DNA of 64,000 bases from Liolophura sinensis (GCF_032854445.1 NC_088307.1:25369953-25433952), one strand, 5' to 3'; positions 1-13,099 are shown, numbered from the stretch's first letter. Made by a program: numbers and translations. Notes: generated from the sequence alone by a model not told the origin.

Positions 1-11
1 GAGCTATTCAC

Positions 12-3000
12 CGTGTGGCATGCGCACCTCTAATTTTTCCCATCTCGTCAATTTTGGCTATCACCGCCTCTGGCGTCTGCTCATCATGGAGAGTCACAAG
101 CTCTTCGAAGTTTCCCGAGAAACTGATTAGTGTTACTCTCGTGCCGTCGATCTTCCTGGACACGCCCACCTGCCAATCAAACAAGTTTTTATTAACAAAG
201 CCCAATAGGTTTTCTGGTTAGACTAGGTGGTAGAAAAGGTTTACTCTAATGTTTCACATAATTACCTTTCCGGATTAAATTTTTAATAAAATGATTTTCC
301 GCTTCCCTAAGGCGAACGTTTAATTCCCTTGTCCAGTGTTGGGCTACAGACTAGAGGATTTGATTCTACTAATAACTGAGGTAAATTGACAAGAGGGTGT
401 TTTTTACACTGGTTATATCTGACCATCTTTCAACCGTCACTCTGTTGTCGCTGTTGTAATTTTACAGGCTATGTTGTTGTCTTTTATATTGGCTTGGCGC
501 CTACATGTACCTTATCAACGATAGCCTTGCAGAATTCCTTTGTGATATTCAGAGCCTCTGAAGAAATACTCCCCGAGACATCGACGAGGATGTACAGATC
601 CACTCCGAACTGGTAACCAATGTTAATGGCCCGTCCAGTGCTGTTGTCATGCACCAGGGTCAAATTTTCTCTTAGTTTCGCCCCCAGTTTGCTGTCAGAC
701 GTCTCTATGGATATCTGGTCTAGTTTTTCGCCAAACAAAATGGCTGCCTCCTCAGGGTCCCTGTAACTGTACTTGTCTAGGGAAAAAATAAAGAGGAAAG
801 GATTTAGTTGCGAAAGAATAAATGTATCTCTTTGCGTCTTTGATTGATTGAGTTAGTTATTTCATTGATGTTTTACGACGTACTCAAGAATATTTTACAT
901 ATTCCAAGGCAGCCAGCAATATGGTGGGAGGAAACGGGACAGAGCTCGCGGAAAACCCACGACCATCCGCAGGTTGCTGCCACGTACGGCCGGAGAGGAA
1001 GCCAGCATGAGCTGGGCTTGAACTCACAGCGACCACTTTGGTGAGAAGATTGTGGGTCATTTGACTTGATTTGATTGCATCTTCTGTTAAAATAATACAC
1101 ACTAGTATCTAAATAGATTATGGTGGAAATTTCCTTAATAATACCGCAGTTGTCTTTAGGAATTTGACTTTAAATATTGTTTCACTGGTTGACGTCCTGA
1201 ACTGTGATTTTGCTAGTTCGCTTACTACTGGGATATGATGATGGAAGCAAAAGATATCGATTTTGAAACTTTTAAACGTTTCCAACATTTGCACATTGTC
1301 GAAGCAACAATTTTTCCGGTTTTCTCTAAGGAGAAAAAGACATTTGAAAATATTTTTGTATGGTGGGTATTTTGGACCGCCACTTGGTATATATCGTCTA
1401 AATAATCTCTAAATAAGGATGTGACCCAAGTTCAGTGTGTACATTTGGGCTTGAAGTTTTACTTTTCTTCTGACAAATGCTTTAAACAAGTATTTTAATC
1501 ATATTTATATTTATAATATATTTCAATATATTATCATCATTCAGATTTAACGCATGTGTTAAATATAAACAACAAATTTACAGTCAAATTAACTCATTAG
1601 AAATGCACCACGTCATAATATGGAAGTTTTAAGTTAAAGCCATGTAAACCAAAAGCTGATCATAAATACCCACCATACAAAAATTATTTCCCAATGTTCT
1701 CTTTTCCGTAAAGAGAAATGAAAAAAATATTTAAAATCATATTTACAAATAAGTTTTCATTCCTTTTCATCTGAAACTTGCATTATTTTTATGTTTTCTT
1801 CCCCTTCAACAATCGGTATGCGACTACTTACAACGACAGTAGGTTTCCGTCCCTGACCACATTCCGTTTTTCAGACACACCCGGTTGGCGGAGCCCTCCA
1901 AGAAGAAGTCTGACCCACAGGTGAAGGTCACTGTGTCACCGATGTTATAACTCTTACCGACCTTCACAGCTCCGATAGGAGTGCCAGGATCGGGACAGTC
2001 GGAATCTGAACGGTGAAAATCAATAAAAGTTTTGTAAAATAACATTCAAATGAAAAAAAAATGGAAGTTGTTCATGGTTGTGGACGCATTATATGTATTT
2101 TAAGTAGAATTTATGCTTTTTCATTTAAAATCCCATGGTAAAGGTAAAAAAGCAAAGATACAAAAGTAATATCTCCGTCAAAATAAACTTAAAGTAAAAA
2201 ATGTCTTGACTCTCTTTATTGAAAGTGGTCAAAACACTTCCAGATCCTCACATGTTGCACTTATCCTAGGCCTAGCAGCTTCGCAAATATTGCTTGTCCC
2301 CTTATAACCACAAGCATGTACGTCTTCCAAGGAAAGTTAGAGTATGCTCTGTTATATCAAATGTATATGGTTCCGTTAAAATTATATCTCTCTCTATATA
2401 TATCTGTATTAAAATATTATGATGCTAATTGTATTCATGAAACTGGTCTTTGGGAATTTGAATGTGCTTGATATTGTTTTACCGATTAACGAACGGTCTA
2501 AACGGTGACTTGGATAGTTAGCTCGCCACAATATCATATAGTAATGGACGATCGCGTTATGCTAGACTCCATGCTTACCTCCCTTCTCACAAATGGTAAG
2601 CACCCCACTCCACTGAGCGTTTGGTAGACATGTTCGGTTCTGGGAGCCCATGAGGGTAAAACCAGTCATACACTTAAACTTCACTGTGTCCCCCACGAAG
2701 AAAGAAGAGCCAATCCGGCGGCCGTGTTCAGGTTGCGAGGGATCCGGACAGGTCACAGCTGAAGATGTAAAAATGAATTGGAATGAATGTAATTAAACTG
2801 GGATTCATTTCTTCCCATTTATTGTAAGGTTCATGAAGGGATAAAAAGTATCTGAACCTTCCTCAGGCAGCGAGCAAATCTCGTACTTTCTCGCGAGACA
2901 TGGCGTTAGGTTTTGGCCTGTCACATTCCGACTGATGTTAGTTTGCTAAAAAAAAGGCAGGAATGACCAATACTCTGTGCACAGCTTATATGGGCTTCAG

Positions 3001-6000
3001 CTGCTTTGGGAGGGAAAAGTTCACAATTTTGAAGAATAAGTTACTTTTACCTATGTATTACTAACTCGGACAATCTCTACCACTCTAACAACCTGCATCG
3101 TCTCTGTGCATATCGATCAAACTCATGGAAAATTAGTATTAGTTTAGGATTAGTCGTAGCATTTAAATGCCCAGAAAATCCTCACAGCTTTTATCTTGGG
3201 ACGTTTAAACTAGGCCCTAGCTGTCAGTCTGGCAATTATTTAGCCAACAGTCGTGACGTCGACGGTGATATTTGTCACAACAACTCCAACTGACTGTCGC
3301 TGAGCTGGTTCCCTTTTCTCTCATCGATGACGTCGAAAAGTTACGACCATTAACAGAAAATATGCGTACAACAGAGGAGTTATCAAGAAATGTAAAGATT
3401 GCCTCAAACTTTTTGCATCATTTTCTACATTTCCCTTAAAACGATAAAACATTTTTGTGTGTCTTTTAGAATGTTGTCTTAGAATATCCAGGTGAACTAT
3501 GTAAGGTGTTACCTCTGCAATACGGAGTGTAGCCACTCCATTCGCCGTAACGGTCACATGTCAGAGTGGCAGGGCCAATAACTTCGTGATTCTCCAGGCA
3601 CTGATACGTCACGCTCTCTTGGTAATTGTAGGAATCCTTCACTGGATAGTGAGTGCCCATAAACACGCTTTCTGGTGGACGACATCTTACAGCTGTAGGG
3701 GACACACAATATAAAGGTGGCTTAATAATTATATTTACTAAACACACATTCGGGTGGAAGACGTCTTACAACTGTAAGAGACACAAAATATAAAGTCGAC
3801 TTAATTATATTTACTAAGCACACTTTCGGGTGGAAGACGTCTTACAACTGTAGGAGACACACAATATGAAGGCGGCTTAATAATATTTACTAAACACACT
3901 TTCTGGTGGAAGACATCTTACAACTGTAAGAGACACAAAATATAAAGTCGACTTAATTATATTTACTAAGCACACTTTCGGGTGGAAGACATCTTACAAC
4001 TGTAGGAGACACACAATATGAAGGCGGCTTAATTATATTTACTAAACACACTTTCGGGTTGCCAGCGCTAATATAGTTGTCATTACCAAGACAGTTGACA
4101 TAAACAACGCAGTTATCATTGCCAATAAAGCTGTCATTAACAATGCAGTTACAATTGCCAATACAGTTATCATCACCAATACAGCTGTCATTACCAATAC
4201 AGCTGTCATTATCAATAGAGTTGGCATTGCTAATACAGTTGGCATTGCCAATACAGTTGGCATTGCCAATACAGTTGCCATTACCAATACAGCTGTTATT
4301 ACCAATACAGTTGGCATTGCCAATACACCTTTCATTACCAATACAGTTGCCAATACCAATACAGTTGTCATTACCAACACAGTTGCCATTACCAATACAG
4401 TTGGTATTGCCAATACAGTTGTCATTACCAACACAGCTGCCATTACCAATACAGCTGCCATTACCAATACAGCTATCATTACCAATACAGCTCTCATTAC
4501 CAACACAGTTGTCATTACCAATACAGTTGCCATTACCAATACAGCTGCTATTACCAATAACAGTTGTCATTACTAATATAGTTGCCATTGTCTTGGCGAC
4601 ATTGCATTACCTTCACAGTTCCCGAAGCCTACGTCCCACTCTCCGTGTACAAGACACCGCATTTCTTTGTACTCGTCGAAGCCGGGCGATAAGGTAGCCA
4701 GGGTTGCATGTGTATTTCACGTAGTCCCCGGGCTCAAAGTCTTCAAGGTCAAATCGTTTATGGTTGTCTTGACAGAGTTTGGCAGTTCGCCAGGTCTTGG
4801 CATTTCAGTGTTTCCTGAATGAAGGAGTTAAAGATATGTTAATACAATATCACGCAGCCTCAAGTTTAAACGTTTTAAGCATTTTTATTTGAAAATACAC
4901 TCTTTACAAAACCTCTGAAAAAAACCTATACAATTTCATACAATTTGATTTTAATTAACCGTTAATGCCTACAACGACGTACCAGAGGTTATGGAAAGAG
5001 ATTCAATTTTTTCACATCACAAAACATCTTTCGATGAGGGCTATGGATCTAGACCAAGTTCAACCAGGTATGCATGTTTACCCCCCATTTAGCACACAAA
5101 AACAGCCAGTGATTGTATAATTTCTTTAAAGTCGTACTCTGTTTCGGCAATATATTCTAAAATATTTTCCCTGTATGACAATGATTTGGGGTAATACAAA
5201 TGGTAGAGCAACAGCATTGAGAGCAGCGACGATAGTGTCATAGTTAGCAAATGGTAACACTGACCCCCCCCCCCCCCCCACCCTCCCCTCCCCACCTCCC
5301 CTCCCCAACATACACCACTCACTCATTCACTGGTGTTTGATGGCCACAAGACAGTATTAAAGCTGGCTCCTTTCAACCCCACTTCCCAACACCCTCATGA
5401 AAACCAACCAACAACAACCAGCTGAAATTCGGTAGGCTCAAACTCACGTCGACATCTCGGTGCAGTGCGCACTCCACTGACCGCTCGGCAAACAGCTGGC
5501 TTCCACTTGCCCTTCAGTCTCTAAACCATCGAGACAAGAAAACCTCACGCTCCCCGCATTTGCCCCACTATGACGAGTGACGTATCCACCTATCGGTGGG
5601 ATAGGCTCTGGACATTCAACTTCTTCTGAAATCGGGATATGTATTTATTACATTACTTGTAACATCCATTTTCTTTTCCTTTATTTAAAATTTACTTTAC
5701 CTTGGCAGACCTACTATTGGAAGTGACAGAGGGAGCTTTGCCTTGGCAGACCTACTACTGGGGAAGTGACAGAGGGAGCTTTGCCTTGGCAGACCTACTA
5801 TTGGGAAGTGACAAAGGGAGCTTTGCCTTGGCAGACCTACTACTGGGAAGTGACAGAGGGAGCTTTGCCTTGGCAAACCTACTATTGGGAAGTGACAGAG
5901 GGAGCTTTGCCTTGGCAGACCTACTATTGGGAAGTGACAGAGGGGTCTTTGCCTTGGAAGACCTACTATTGGGAAGTGACAGAGGGGAGCTTTTTGCCTT

Positions 6001-8355
6001 GGCAGACCCTACTATTGGGAAGTGACAGAGGGAGCTTTTGCCTTGGCAGACCTACTATTGGGAAGTGACAGAGGGAGCTTTGCCTTGGCAGACCTACTAT
6101 TGGGAAGAGACAGGGGGACTTTGCCTTGGCAGACCTACTATTGGGAAGTGACAGGAGGGAGGTTTGCCTTGGCAGACCTACTATTGGGAAGAGACAGAGG
6201 GAGGTTTGCCTTGGCAGACCTACTATTTGGGAAGTGACAGAGAGACTGCCTTGGCAGACCTACTATTGGGAAGTGATAGGGGGACTTTGCTTTGGCAGAC
6301 ATACAATTGGGAAGTGACAGAGGGACTTTGATTTGACGGACATCCAGAACAGTTCAAAGTATGTATATTAAAATTAAAAAGTTTGCGATTTGCAACATGT
6401 TAAGGCGAACGCAGAGAGGCGGCGCTGTGAGGAATTTGGTAAGAAACTAATAACATGTCCTACTTTTCCTGCATGCTAAAGGAAATCCCGTCCAGCGTCC
6501 GCGTCTACAAGTCCGCTTCGATTGGCCTCTTTTCGTCACGTGACCCAGCAACACACTGGGTTGTCACTGTGGCTCCGGCGGGAAAACCCCTGATGTGGGT
6601 GACCTTGTGGTCGCGATGATGACGGTATTTAGCGTATAGTCGTGGTTCTTTACATCCGGGCACTGTAATTAAAGTAAAAAGTACAAGATATATAAAAACG
6701 TTTCATGAAGTATGTTACCTTGGGTAATTGCTTCAGTCTGTCGCTTCAACTTACGTGAATAGGGGCTAGACCTTTACAGGAATTAATGAGTCCAGTGAAA
6801 CTTTCCTTTGCTCAAAATCATGGACGAAGTGAAAATTTCGCGAGGAAAAAAAGGCGCGTCTTTTCAGGTGAATGGACATTAGTAATGGGTTATCAGTCAA
6901 TAATGTATTTGTATAATTTATTCGTTTGTTGAGCTGCTAATGCTGCATCGTACACCCCGATCCTTTCAACCAATTAGAGACACGCTGCTAGGTTACACGC
7001 GGTCTCTCAAATCTCCATACTATTTGGACTGATTCGCGTATAAAGTATAGTCTGTCCAATTTAGAGAAAACCGTAAAAAAGGTTAAATATACAACAATAA
7101 CATTCTCCATGCTGTATTTCAAAACGATGACGTATAAATGATTACTGATTGATTTGTTTTATGGTGAGTATACATGTATAGGCCTACTCGAAGAATTCTG
7201 AGCTAAGATCAAGTGGTTTGGATCTAACTAATTGGAGATCACTCGTCACTTCCCCGTATCGCCTGAAAGCCGAGAACGGATGATATCCGCGGCTCTTGAC
7301 AATTTTACCTAAATGAGGGCCGGAACTAGGTCTGCTCTTATCCTTGTTAATGAGATCAACGTGTCAACATAGATTGGGCTTATCCGCAAGTCACAAATAG
7401 TTAATTAAGCCATTCATTTAATATGGCCACTTAATATACTTAAAATATGAAAGGAAACTACCAGTCAAATGAAATCAATGAAAGGGGAACTTTGACAGCA
7501 AGTTTTACCAAGCTCCTGAAACCGCATGTGTGGTTTTTCCCACTCACTTTACATCACTGGACAAGTTTGACTTTTATACCCTAAATTTGTGTGGCACACA
7601 AGGGCTTGTTTATATGGGTTAAGCCTCCCATTAATGTCCTCAAGTGAACCTATTATTAACATTCTTTAACAAAAATAATTCTGATCAAAAGTGGTCTGCT
7701 AGAACGATGTTTTGCGCATTTTGGGTAAACAGAATGCTTATGTATCAAGTGTTAATAAATAAATACTTTTTTTTTCTGATTGTGACGCAAGTGACCTTGC
7801 TGTTATTCAGGATTGATATTCAAGATTTGCCATAGGTGGAATTAATGTAATGCGAGTTTAGAGAGGTGCGCATGCGCTGTGAGGATTGTGACGCTGTGGA
7901 CACAAATTTACGAAGCGCGCGTGCACGGTAAAAATGACACGTGTGTGTGAGGAGCAATTCGATGGTCACGTTCTCGAACAAATGTTGAAAGTGTTTTGAT
8001 AAAATTTTGTACTACAAAAAGATTTCCTAAGTCTGTTGCGCGCGCAATGGATTATGAAGAAGAAAACTAAAATTGGTTGCCACAGAGCTCCAATAGGGGA
8101 GCCAGCTTTGCCCCCCCCCCAAAGAAAAAACAAATAAAAAAATATCGCGCGCGACAAAGTAAATATGAGAATATTAAATAAGTAGGGAGATCATATAGTC
8201 AGCTGAATTAGGTCAGCCAGAGGCCGGATATACCTTCTATAAATGAGAAAGGAGGTAGACAGAGGTTCTTACCCAACAACACACTTACCCCGTCCGTTCG
8301 CACTTGCCAAAAAAACATACAAAAATCCCAGCCAGACTGTGAGGCCAGCAGTCAT
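12..8355 (-). CDS. CFB: Complement factor B/C2-like protein, 5' part of gene (signal peptide, six CCP exons, start of vWA)
   Basis: Secreted complement component; in the family it binds C3b through the CCP and vWA domains and supplies the serine protease of the C3 convertase. Exons on the minus strand: 8355-8289, 6662-6464, 5625-5448, 4814-4611, 3692-3513, 2758-2579, 2005-1832, 776-511, 169-12. Exon 1 encodes a hydrophobic signal peptide starting MTAGLTVWLGF. CCP exons show the four-Cys plus Trp pattern; the sixth (CPDPGTPIGAVKVG) resembles CCP3 of factor B. The vWA exon carries the MIDAS motif DVSGS within DLYILVDVSGSIS. CCP exons are bounded by phase-1 introns as usual, but the first three have frame problems (separate entry). 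The last exon ends in a split codon at a GT donor, so the gene continues off the left edge; a trypsin-like domain is expected but not seen. Other sushi/vWA proteins remain possible. Introns hold a SINE (846-1062) and repeat arrays. Confidence 0.8.
846..1062 (-). repeat. SINE family A copy, reverse orientation, in factor B-like intron
   Basis: The reverse strand reads as the window's commonest SINE: a tRNA-like B box (AGTTCAAGCCC), then the core with CATGCTGGCTTCCTCTCCGG, CAACCTGCGGATGGTCGTGG and CTCAAGAATA-type end sequences, and a tail of short TGAT/CAAT runs. It lies in the intron between the sixth CCP exon and the first vWA exon. Confidence 0.75.
3690..4062 (-). repeat. Tandem array of a splice-acceptor/exon edge (about 76-bp units)
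   Basis: About four extra copies of the 5' edge of the adjacent CCP exon (true exon 3692-3513) follow one another, starting near 3743, 3820, 3895 and 3970. Read on the minus strand, each has a pyrimidine stretch, an AG acceptor (CTACAG or TTACAG), then codons resembling V-R-C-x-P-P-E-S-V, as in the true exon, followed by intron-like AT-rich sequence. Two variants (one with GTCGAC, one with GGCGGC near the middle) alternate, so the array probably grew as dimers. Confidence 0.8.
4063..4595. repeat. 18-bp minisatellite
   Basis: About 29 copies of a unit close to CATTACCAATACAGCTGC lie in the intron between two CCP exons. Because 18 is a multiple of three, all frames stay open and give long repetitive reading frames (e.g. 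repeated C-I-G-N on the minus strand). These are not taken as protein because the array ends directly beside a recognised CCP exon donor at 4611. Confidence 0.9.
5256..5305. repeat. Poly-C / C-rich tract
   Basis: An uninterrupted run of C followed by CCACCCTCCCC-type sequence within an intron. The minus strand is correspondingly G-rich and could form a quadruplex. Such tracts are also prone to length error in assemblies. Confidence 0.7.
5700..6340. repeat. 42-bp minisatellite, about 15 copies
   Basis: Tandem copies of a unit beginning CTTGGCAGACCTACTATTGG and ending near GACAGAGGGAGCTTTG. They occupy the intron between the first and second CCP exons of the factor B-like gene. Copies differ by single bases and small indels. 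Open frames across the array are a by-product of unit length. Confidence 0.92.
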
Positions 8356-9239
8356 TGTGTGGTAAATATCGCCCAATATTCAGAAGTCTATAAGTTTAAA
8401 ATCTAAACAAGAAATAAAACGACGGGCTTAAACTATCCTCGTGTTCTTAAAACTATCAGCGATGTATACTTTTCAGTACTGTGCAGTGTTAGGTCTCGAT
8501 CGATGAGAATATCTCCATAGCAACTGTGGAAAGTAGGATTCTTGCTTGCTCCTTTTATACCCTTAACAAGTATAGATACGTGTCGCAAGTATACATATAT
8601 GTATAGACGTAGCCTATTCCAATTATCGGATGACCGGGATTTGTGTTGCGGATGTGAGCTCTTAGGCGTGTGGATATAGTCACTCTGTGTAGTCAGTATA
8701 AATAAACATGAAGTATAATGAAACATAATTCATATAACTACACACTGGGGAATTTGGATAGTCATTTCTGGGAAGTATAAAATTTAATTTGTTCAAACTC
8801 GGCTTTGAACGTTGTCGGTGGTTTATGTCTGGCACTCCGCGCTTTCCCCCAGTAAAATTGACAGATGAAACTTTCAAGAGTATGGCGTTAAAGAACAATA
8901 AAATAAATAAATAAATAAATGTTTTATTTATCGTAATTTCGTACGCCTCCTATCGGACCTTGCTGGCTAGTTTGATAAAAGCGCTTTGCTGTCCGAAGCT
9001 GATTAGTCGCTAACAAAATAAATCCGATTCTAATCAAACTCCCTCTTCGGGTTCAGTAGTGCATTTATGTTGGAAGGTTTGTCTGGTACACCTGGCAAAG
9101 AGAGGTGGTTAATTCAAGGCAGCAGGCTGAATTCTACGAAATTGTGCAGTTATAGAAAAATCTGTCTCTTGGGAGCACCAAACCCCTTGTGCCATCTTGA
9201 GACTGAAAACAGGATTTTCTATGTATAGTGCTATTTTAC

Positions 9240-9510
9240 CCCTCTGTTCCCTTCAATTGTTTGAAGTATAGATCCCCTACTGACACTTTTACATCTCTTC
9301 CCCTCAACTGTTCCAAGTATTCTGTCACTTTTACATCTCTTCATTTCAACTGTTCCAAGTATACTGTCACTTTTACATATTATCCCCTCAACTGTTCCAA
9401 GTATACTGTCACTTTTACATATCATCCTCTCAACTATTCCAAGTATTCTGTCTCTTTTACATATCATCCCCTCAACTATTTCAAGTAATCTGTCACTTTC
9501 ACGTCTCTTT
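9240..9510. repeat. 42-bp minisatellite, about 6-7 copies
   Basis: Repeated unit of the form CTCAACTGTTCCAAGTATAC followed by TGTCACTTTTACATATCATC. Copies vary at a few positions and the array decays at both ends. Confidence 0.9.
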
Positions 9511-9714
9511 CCTTCATTTTCCCCCCATTACGACATCATTTTCAATATTTGATCGGAGCTGTGAAGGCCCCAGTGACTAATAAGTACTGAATCAACTACC
9601 CCCAACATTCTAAGTTGCATGACCATTTCACAAACCTTTGTATAACCGTGATCTATTTATTTACTTATTTATTTATTGATTTATAGATTTATTTGTTTAT
9701 TTATTAGATTGTCG

Positions 9715-9840
9715 CTTAACGCCATACTGAACTATATTTAACTCGTACGGATGGTGTTCAGTTTTTTTAGTAGAGAAACTTGCAAAAACCACCGACCTTT
9801 GGCAAGTTACTGATGAGCAACTATCCCACGTGTGACTATC
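9715..9840 (-). repeat. Dispersed repeat family C, partial copy
   Basis: Shares the block AACCACCGACCTTTGGCAAG with TTACTGATGA and CACGTGTGAC-like sequence with regions near 41570 and, more diverged, 60510. In the fuller copy at 41540-41740 the right end contains GGATTTGAACACGC, the reverse of a tRNA B box. The family is therefore probably a tRNA-derived SINE in reverse orientation. Confidence 0.5.
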
Positions 9841-12800
9841 CTTATTGCAGCAGTTTGATTTGTTAAATATAGCACACATTTTTTTATGAATTTAATGTAA
9901 AGACTTGTTGTTATACTGAAAGGATATATGTTAAATATGGCACAATATATTTTGTTGAATATGGCAATATATTTTGTTATAACAGAAAACATTCTAGCAT
10001 TACTCAGGCGGCAGTTTTTCTATTAATTTTATAACGGATTTTTTTTTTACATTACCAGGAATGTGCCTGGTGTCACGTGTCAGTCGTGTGTTTAGTGGAT
10101 ATACGCGGAAGTTGCGCGCCGGATTTACTCAACACCAGCATAACCACAGCCCTGGTTCCGGGAATTGTGCAAGTCAGTATTGCAGTGTCTATATATACAT
10201 GCAAGGCAAGGATATTGTGGCAGAGTTTCGCAGTATGACGATATTATTAATCATGGACAGAAAATAACACAGGAAAGAAATTAAAAGTAATTTTATTTAT
10301 ACAGTGGTGTCGAATTGGAATCCCTTTTGAAGTGGTGAATTACGGGTCAAATATACTTGGACCTCCACTTTTTACGTGCGCGTAGAATTTGACCTGCTGG
10401 AAATGCAAAGTATACTCTAACGCATCGCTGTCAAATTCATCTTTTACTACAGGCTTACTAAAGTGATCAACAAAGCCTTGATCAAACGGATTAAGTACCT
10501 TCAGGAATGATTCTTATTTGTAACTCAGTCAGACCAAATAGACACTTTTGGGTATAGGCCTACAATTCAGAACTAGATTCTCTTTGGTTTTCACAACTAA
10601 CGTGAAGTAAGAAATTATTCAAAATTATGTTACGTATCATCTGTAGATGAGATAGGGCTCTTTTTACGGAGCCTTTTAAAGGTATTCACAGTGGCAAAAT
10701 TGCGACGCCCTCATCTGTGGCTGGCATATGAAAGTCGTGGCCCCAACTTTAAAATCGGGATTCGACTTCTAACTTCTAAACTCGGGGCACTCGCTTTTAT
10801 CCTTTGATTCGCCCCTCCCCACCCAACTTTTACGGCTCCATACTCTTAGACTCTAAGTGGACACAGACCCCCATTACAACTTCCGTTTTTCAGTAGGGTT
10901 GTAGTTCTGTGTACTTTAGGGTGTAAAATCTTTTTTGCGGCCAGCCTGCCGTTTTTGGTGTACAGGTGCATGCTTGGTATGAAAATGATGGAAATTGTCT
11001 AAGCTTTGGGCAGGTATGAGTTTTAATGATGAAAATTTGAAATTCTGGGCGAGAGGACACAAGGAGACAGGTGGTGATGAGGCTTCGAGTGACGTCCCCT
11101 TGGCGTTGCTAGGCACCCCTCCCAGCTGCCGGCATAGATAGGTCCAGATTTTGACGGCCAATCTATGTCAAGATTTTTATGGCTTCTTCTCACAGGCTGG
11201 GCCAGGTATGCACGAAAGCTTACTGGCCTCGGAATGTTTGGGACTGAGCTACAGCGCTAAACGTTAACATTGTCGCTTATGGAAAACTAATGGGGGTCTG
11301 TGGCCAAGTCTCGGGACACCAATTAATGTTGAATTGGAAGTCGTCTATACAGGTACAAGAACACATGTATATGTGCCTAATGAGCCTGGATAGAACTGAA
11401 CTGACCTCATAACCCGCCTCTTCTCCCGCTTTTAATGTTTTCAACAGGTCATTTTTACGGCTCCGCTATTATGTTGTTATCAAATGCAAGCCATAGACGT
11501 CGCTATATACTTCAATGGATAACGCTGGAGGAATCTTTTTCTGAAAAATGGTCACTGGTACAGAATTTGAACTCTGAAACGCGTGGAAATAGACAATATA
11601 GCCATTCACTACCCAATCGCTACATCTATTTTACGTGTAAGGCAAACTGCATGGGGAATCCCCCCACCAAACCTCCCGGATTTTCCTCAACTGCTAATGT
11701 GACGTCACTTTACTTTTACGGGCTACTGTTTAGCTGGATAAATACAATTAACTTGAAATTGTTTTAAATTGTCAGAGGATATAGCATTCAAATAGATAAT
11801 ATCGAATAAAATATGGGGGTGACAGGAAATCACCGAATGTATGAGGAACATTTATAATGTCGTCATGGGGACGAATTTTGTCCTTCCACGAGGACTATGT
11901 TATGCATATCTACATGTAAACTGCCTATCACACATGTTTTTAGATACCTCTAAAACACTCAAAATTTCAACAACAACAAAAAGTTAAATTGACCGGAATT
12001 TATTTATTTATTGGATTATTTTTAAATGCCATTCTCAAATTTTCCACTTGTGCAATGGTTATCAGTTTTATGGGTGTAGGAGGACACCGTATATGTCCAC
12101 ACACCTAACCATTTCACGTCGTAATATTACTGAAACCGCAGCCAATTATTCATTGAGAGATTGAGGCACTAGCCCTATTAACAACTAGATCCCGTTCCTC
12201 TCCCTTACGACAGAATGATGAGTATCAAATAAAAATTGTGAGTCAGCAAACCACGTTTTGTCTTACGCGAAAACAATATGACTGGATATAATATCCAGAT
12301 ATAATAAAATTTAAAAAAAGAACTTCTTCAGAACCGCCTAACTATTTGCGTTAAAATGAAATGACCAAAGGGGTTAATAAGTTTTAAAATTGTCTTGAAC
12401 TTGGTTGAAAACTGTAGAAAGTCGCCATACTATAGTTTTTGATTAAAATTAATTTGCAAAACGCAGTAATGACGAATTTTGTCCCACTTTAGGGTCCACT
12501 GGAGACTTTCCCCCTTTCTGGTTTTGGGACAGTCGTGGGATGGAATGACACGTACTTTTATTTCTCCCTTTTTTTCAACGTAATGTCTTGACATTTTATA
12601 CACATGTGGCTGCATACTTTTAACGGATACACAATCGATTCTGATTGGCTGGTGTGAGAGATAGCATGTCCAAGCTATGTCTAGCCTCGGCTGAATTATA
12701 GGTATGGCAGATTTGTTCTAACGTGACCAAACCTGTTTAACCCAGTTTAACCCAGGCAACCCTACCCTTACTGTCAGCCAATCTAAGCTTTAAAAATGCT

Positions 12801-13099
12801 CTCAAGAATTGTTGATATGTTATCTATTTTTAAAGATATTAGTAAAAGAATATAAATTTTTAAATTTTGAAAGTTTTAACTTTAAGTAATCCTTTAGAAG
12901 TATCTATATGATGAATATTAAAAATCTGTGCCACAGATTTTTTAGTTTAAACATTAAAATATGCACTTAAACAATAAAATTTTGACAATATATCAAATGA
13001 CACAAGAGATACGAGTCCAAGCTCTGTGTTCAGTTGAACAGAAACTTGTTTTATTTCCCCGCTCTCCCTGTTCTTGGGGCCCTTGGGGATAATAAGCTG

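Larger units (their letters stand above)
4611..6662 (-). pseudogene. Frame-disrupted CCP exons 2-4 of the factor B-like gene
   Basis: Exon 6662-6464 reads as a CCP (starting PGCKEPRLYAKY) to a stop after PIEADL, but the expected end, RTCRRGRWTGFPLAC, continues in the next frame. The exon is 199 nt, one more than the multiple of three that its phase-1 borders need. Exon 5625-5448 is a readable CCP (ECPEPIPPIGGYV to GQWSAHC) but its donor leaves phase 2. Exon 4814-4611 switches frame after VKYTCNPGYL, and the rest (FDEYKEMRC, GEWDVGFGNC) is one base out, near a CCC run. CCP exons 5-7 and both vWA exons fit perfectly. So these are either insertion errors in the assembly or real decay of the 5' half. 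Residues and splice sites are otherwise well kept, which favours sequence error; I cannot decide. Confidence 0.55.

Noticed and set aside
3953-4697. Long Cys-Ile-Gly-Asn, Val-Leu-Val-Met or Leu-Pro-Ile-Gln repeat proteins on either strand
   Set aside because: All are frames of the same 18-bp array, open in several frames at once on both strands, lying inside an intron.
10857-11310. Inverted pair CACAGACCCCCATTA / TAATGGGGGTCTGTG
   Set aside because: Arms match over only about 15 bp at a distance of 430 bp, with no further pairing or target duplication seen; too weak to call an element.
11435-11767. 110-codon plus-strand reading frame
   Set aside because: No recognisable domain or hydrophobic signal and no splice partners; composition like the surroundings.
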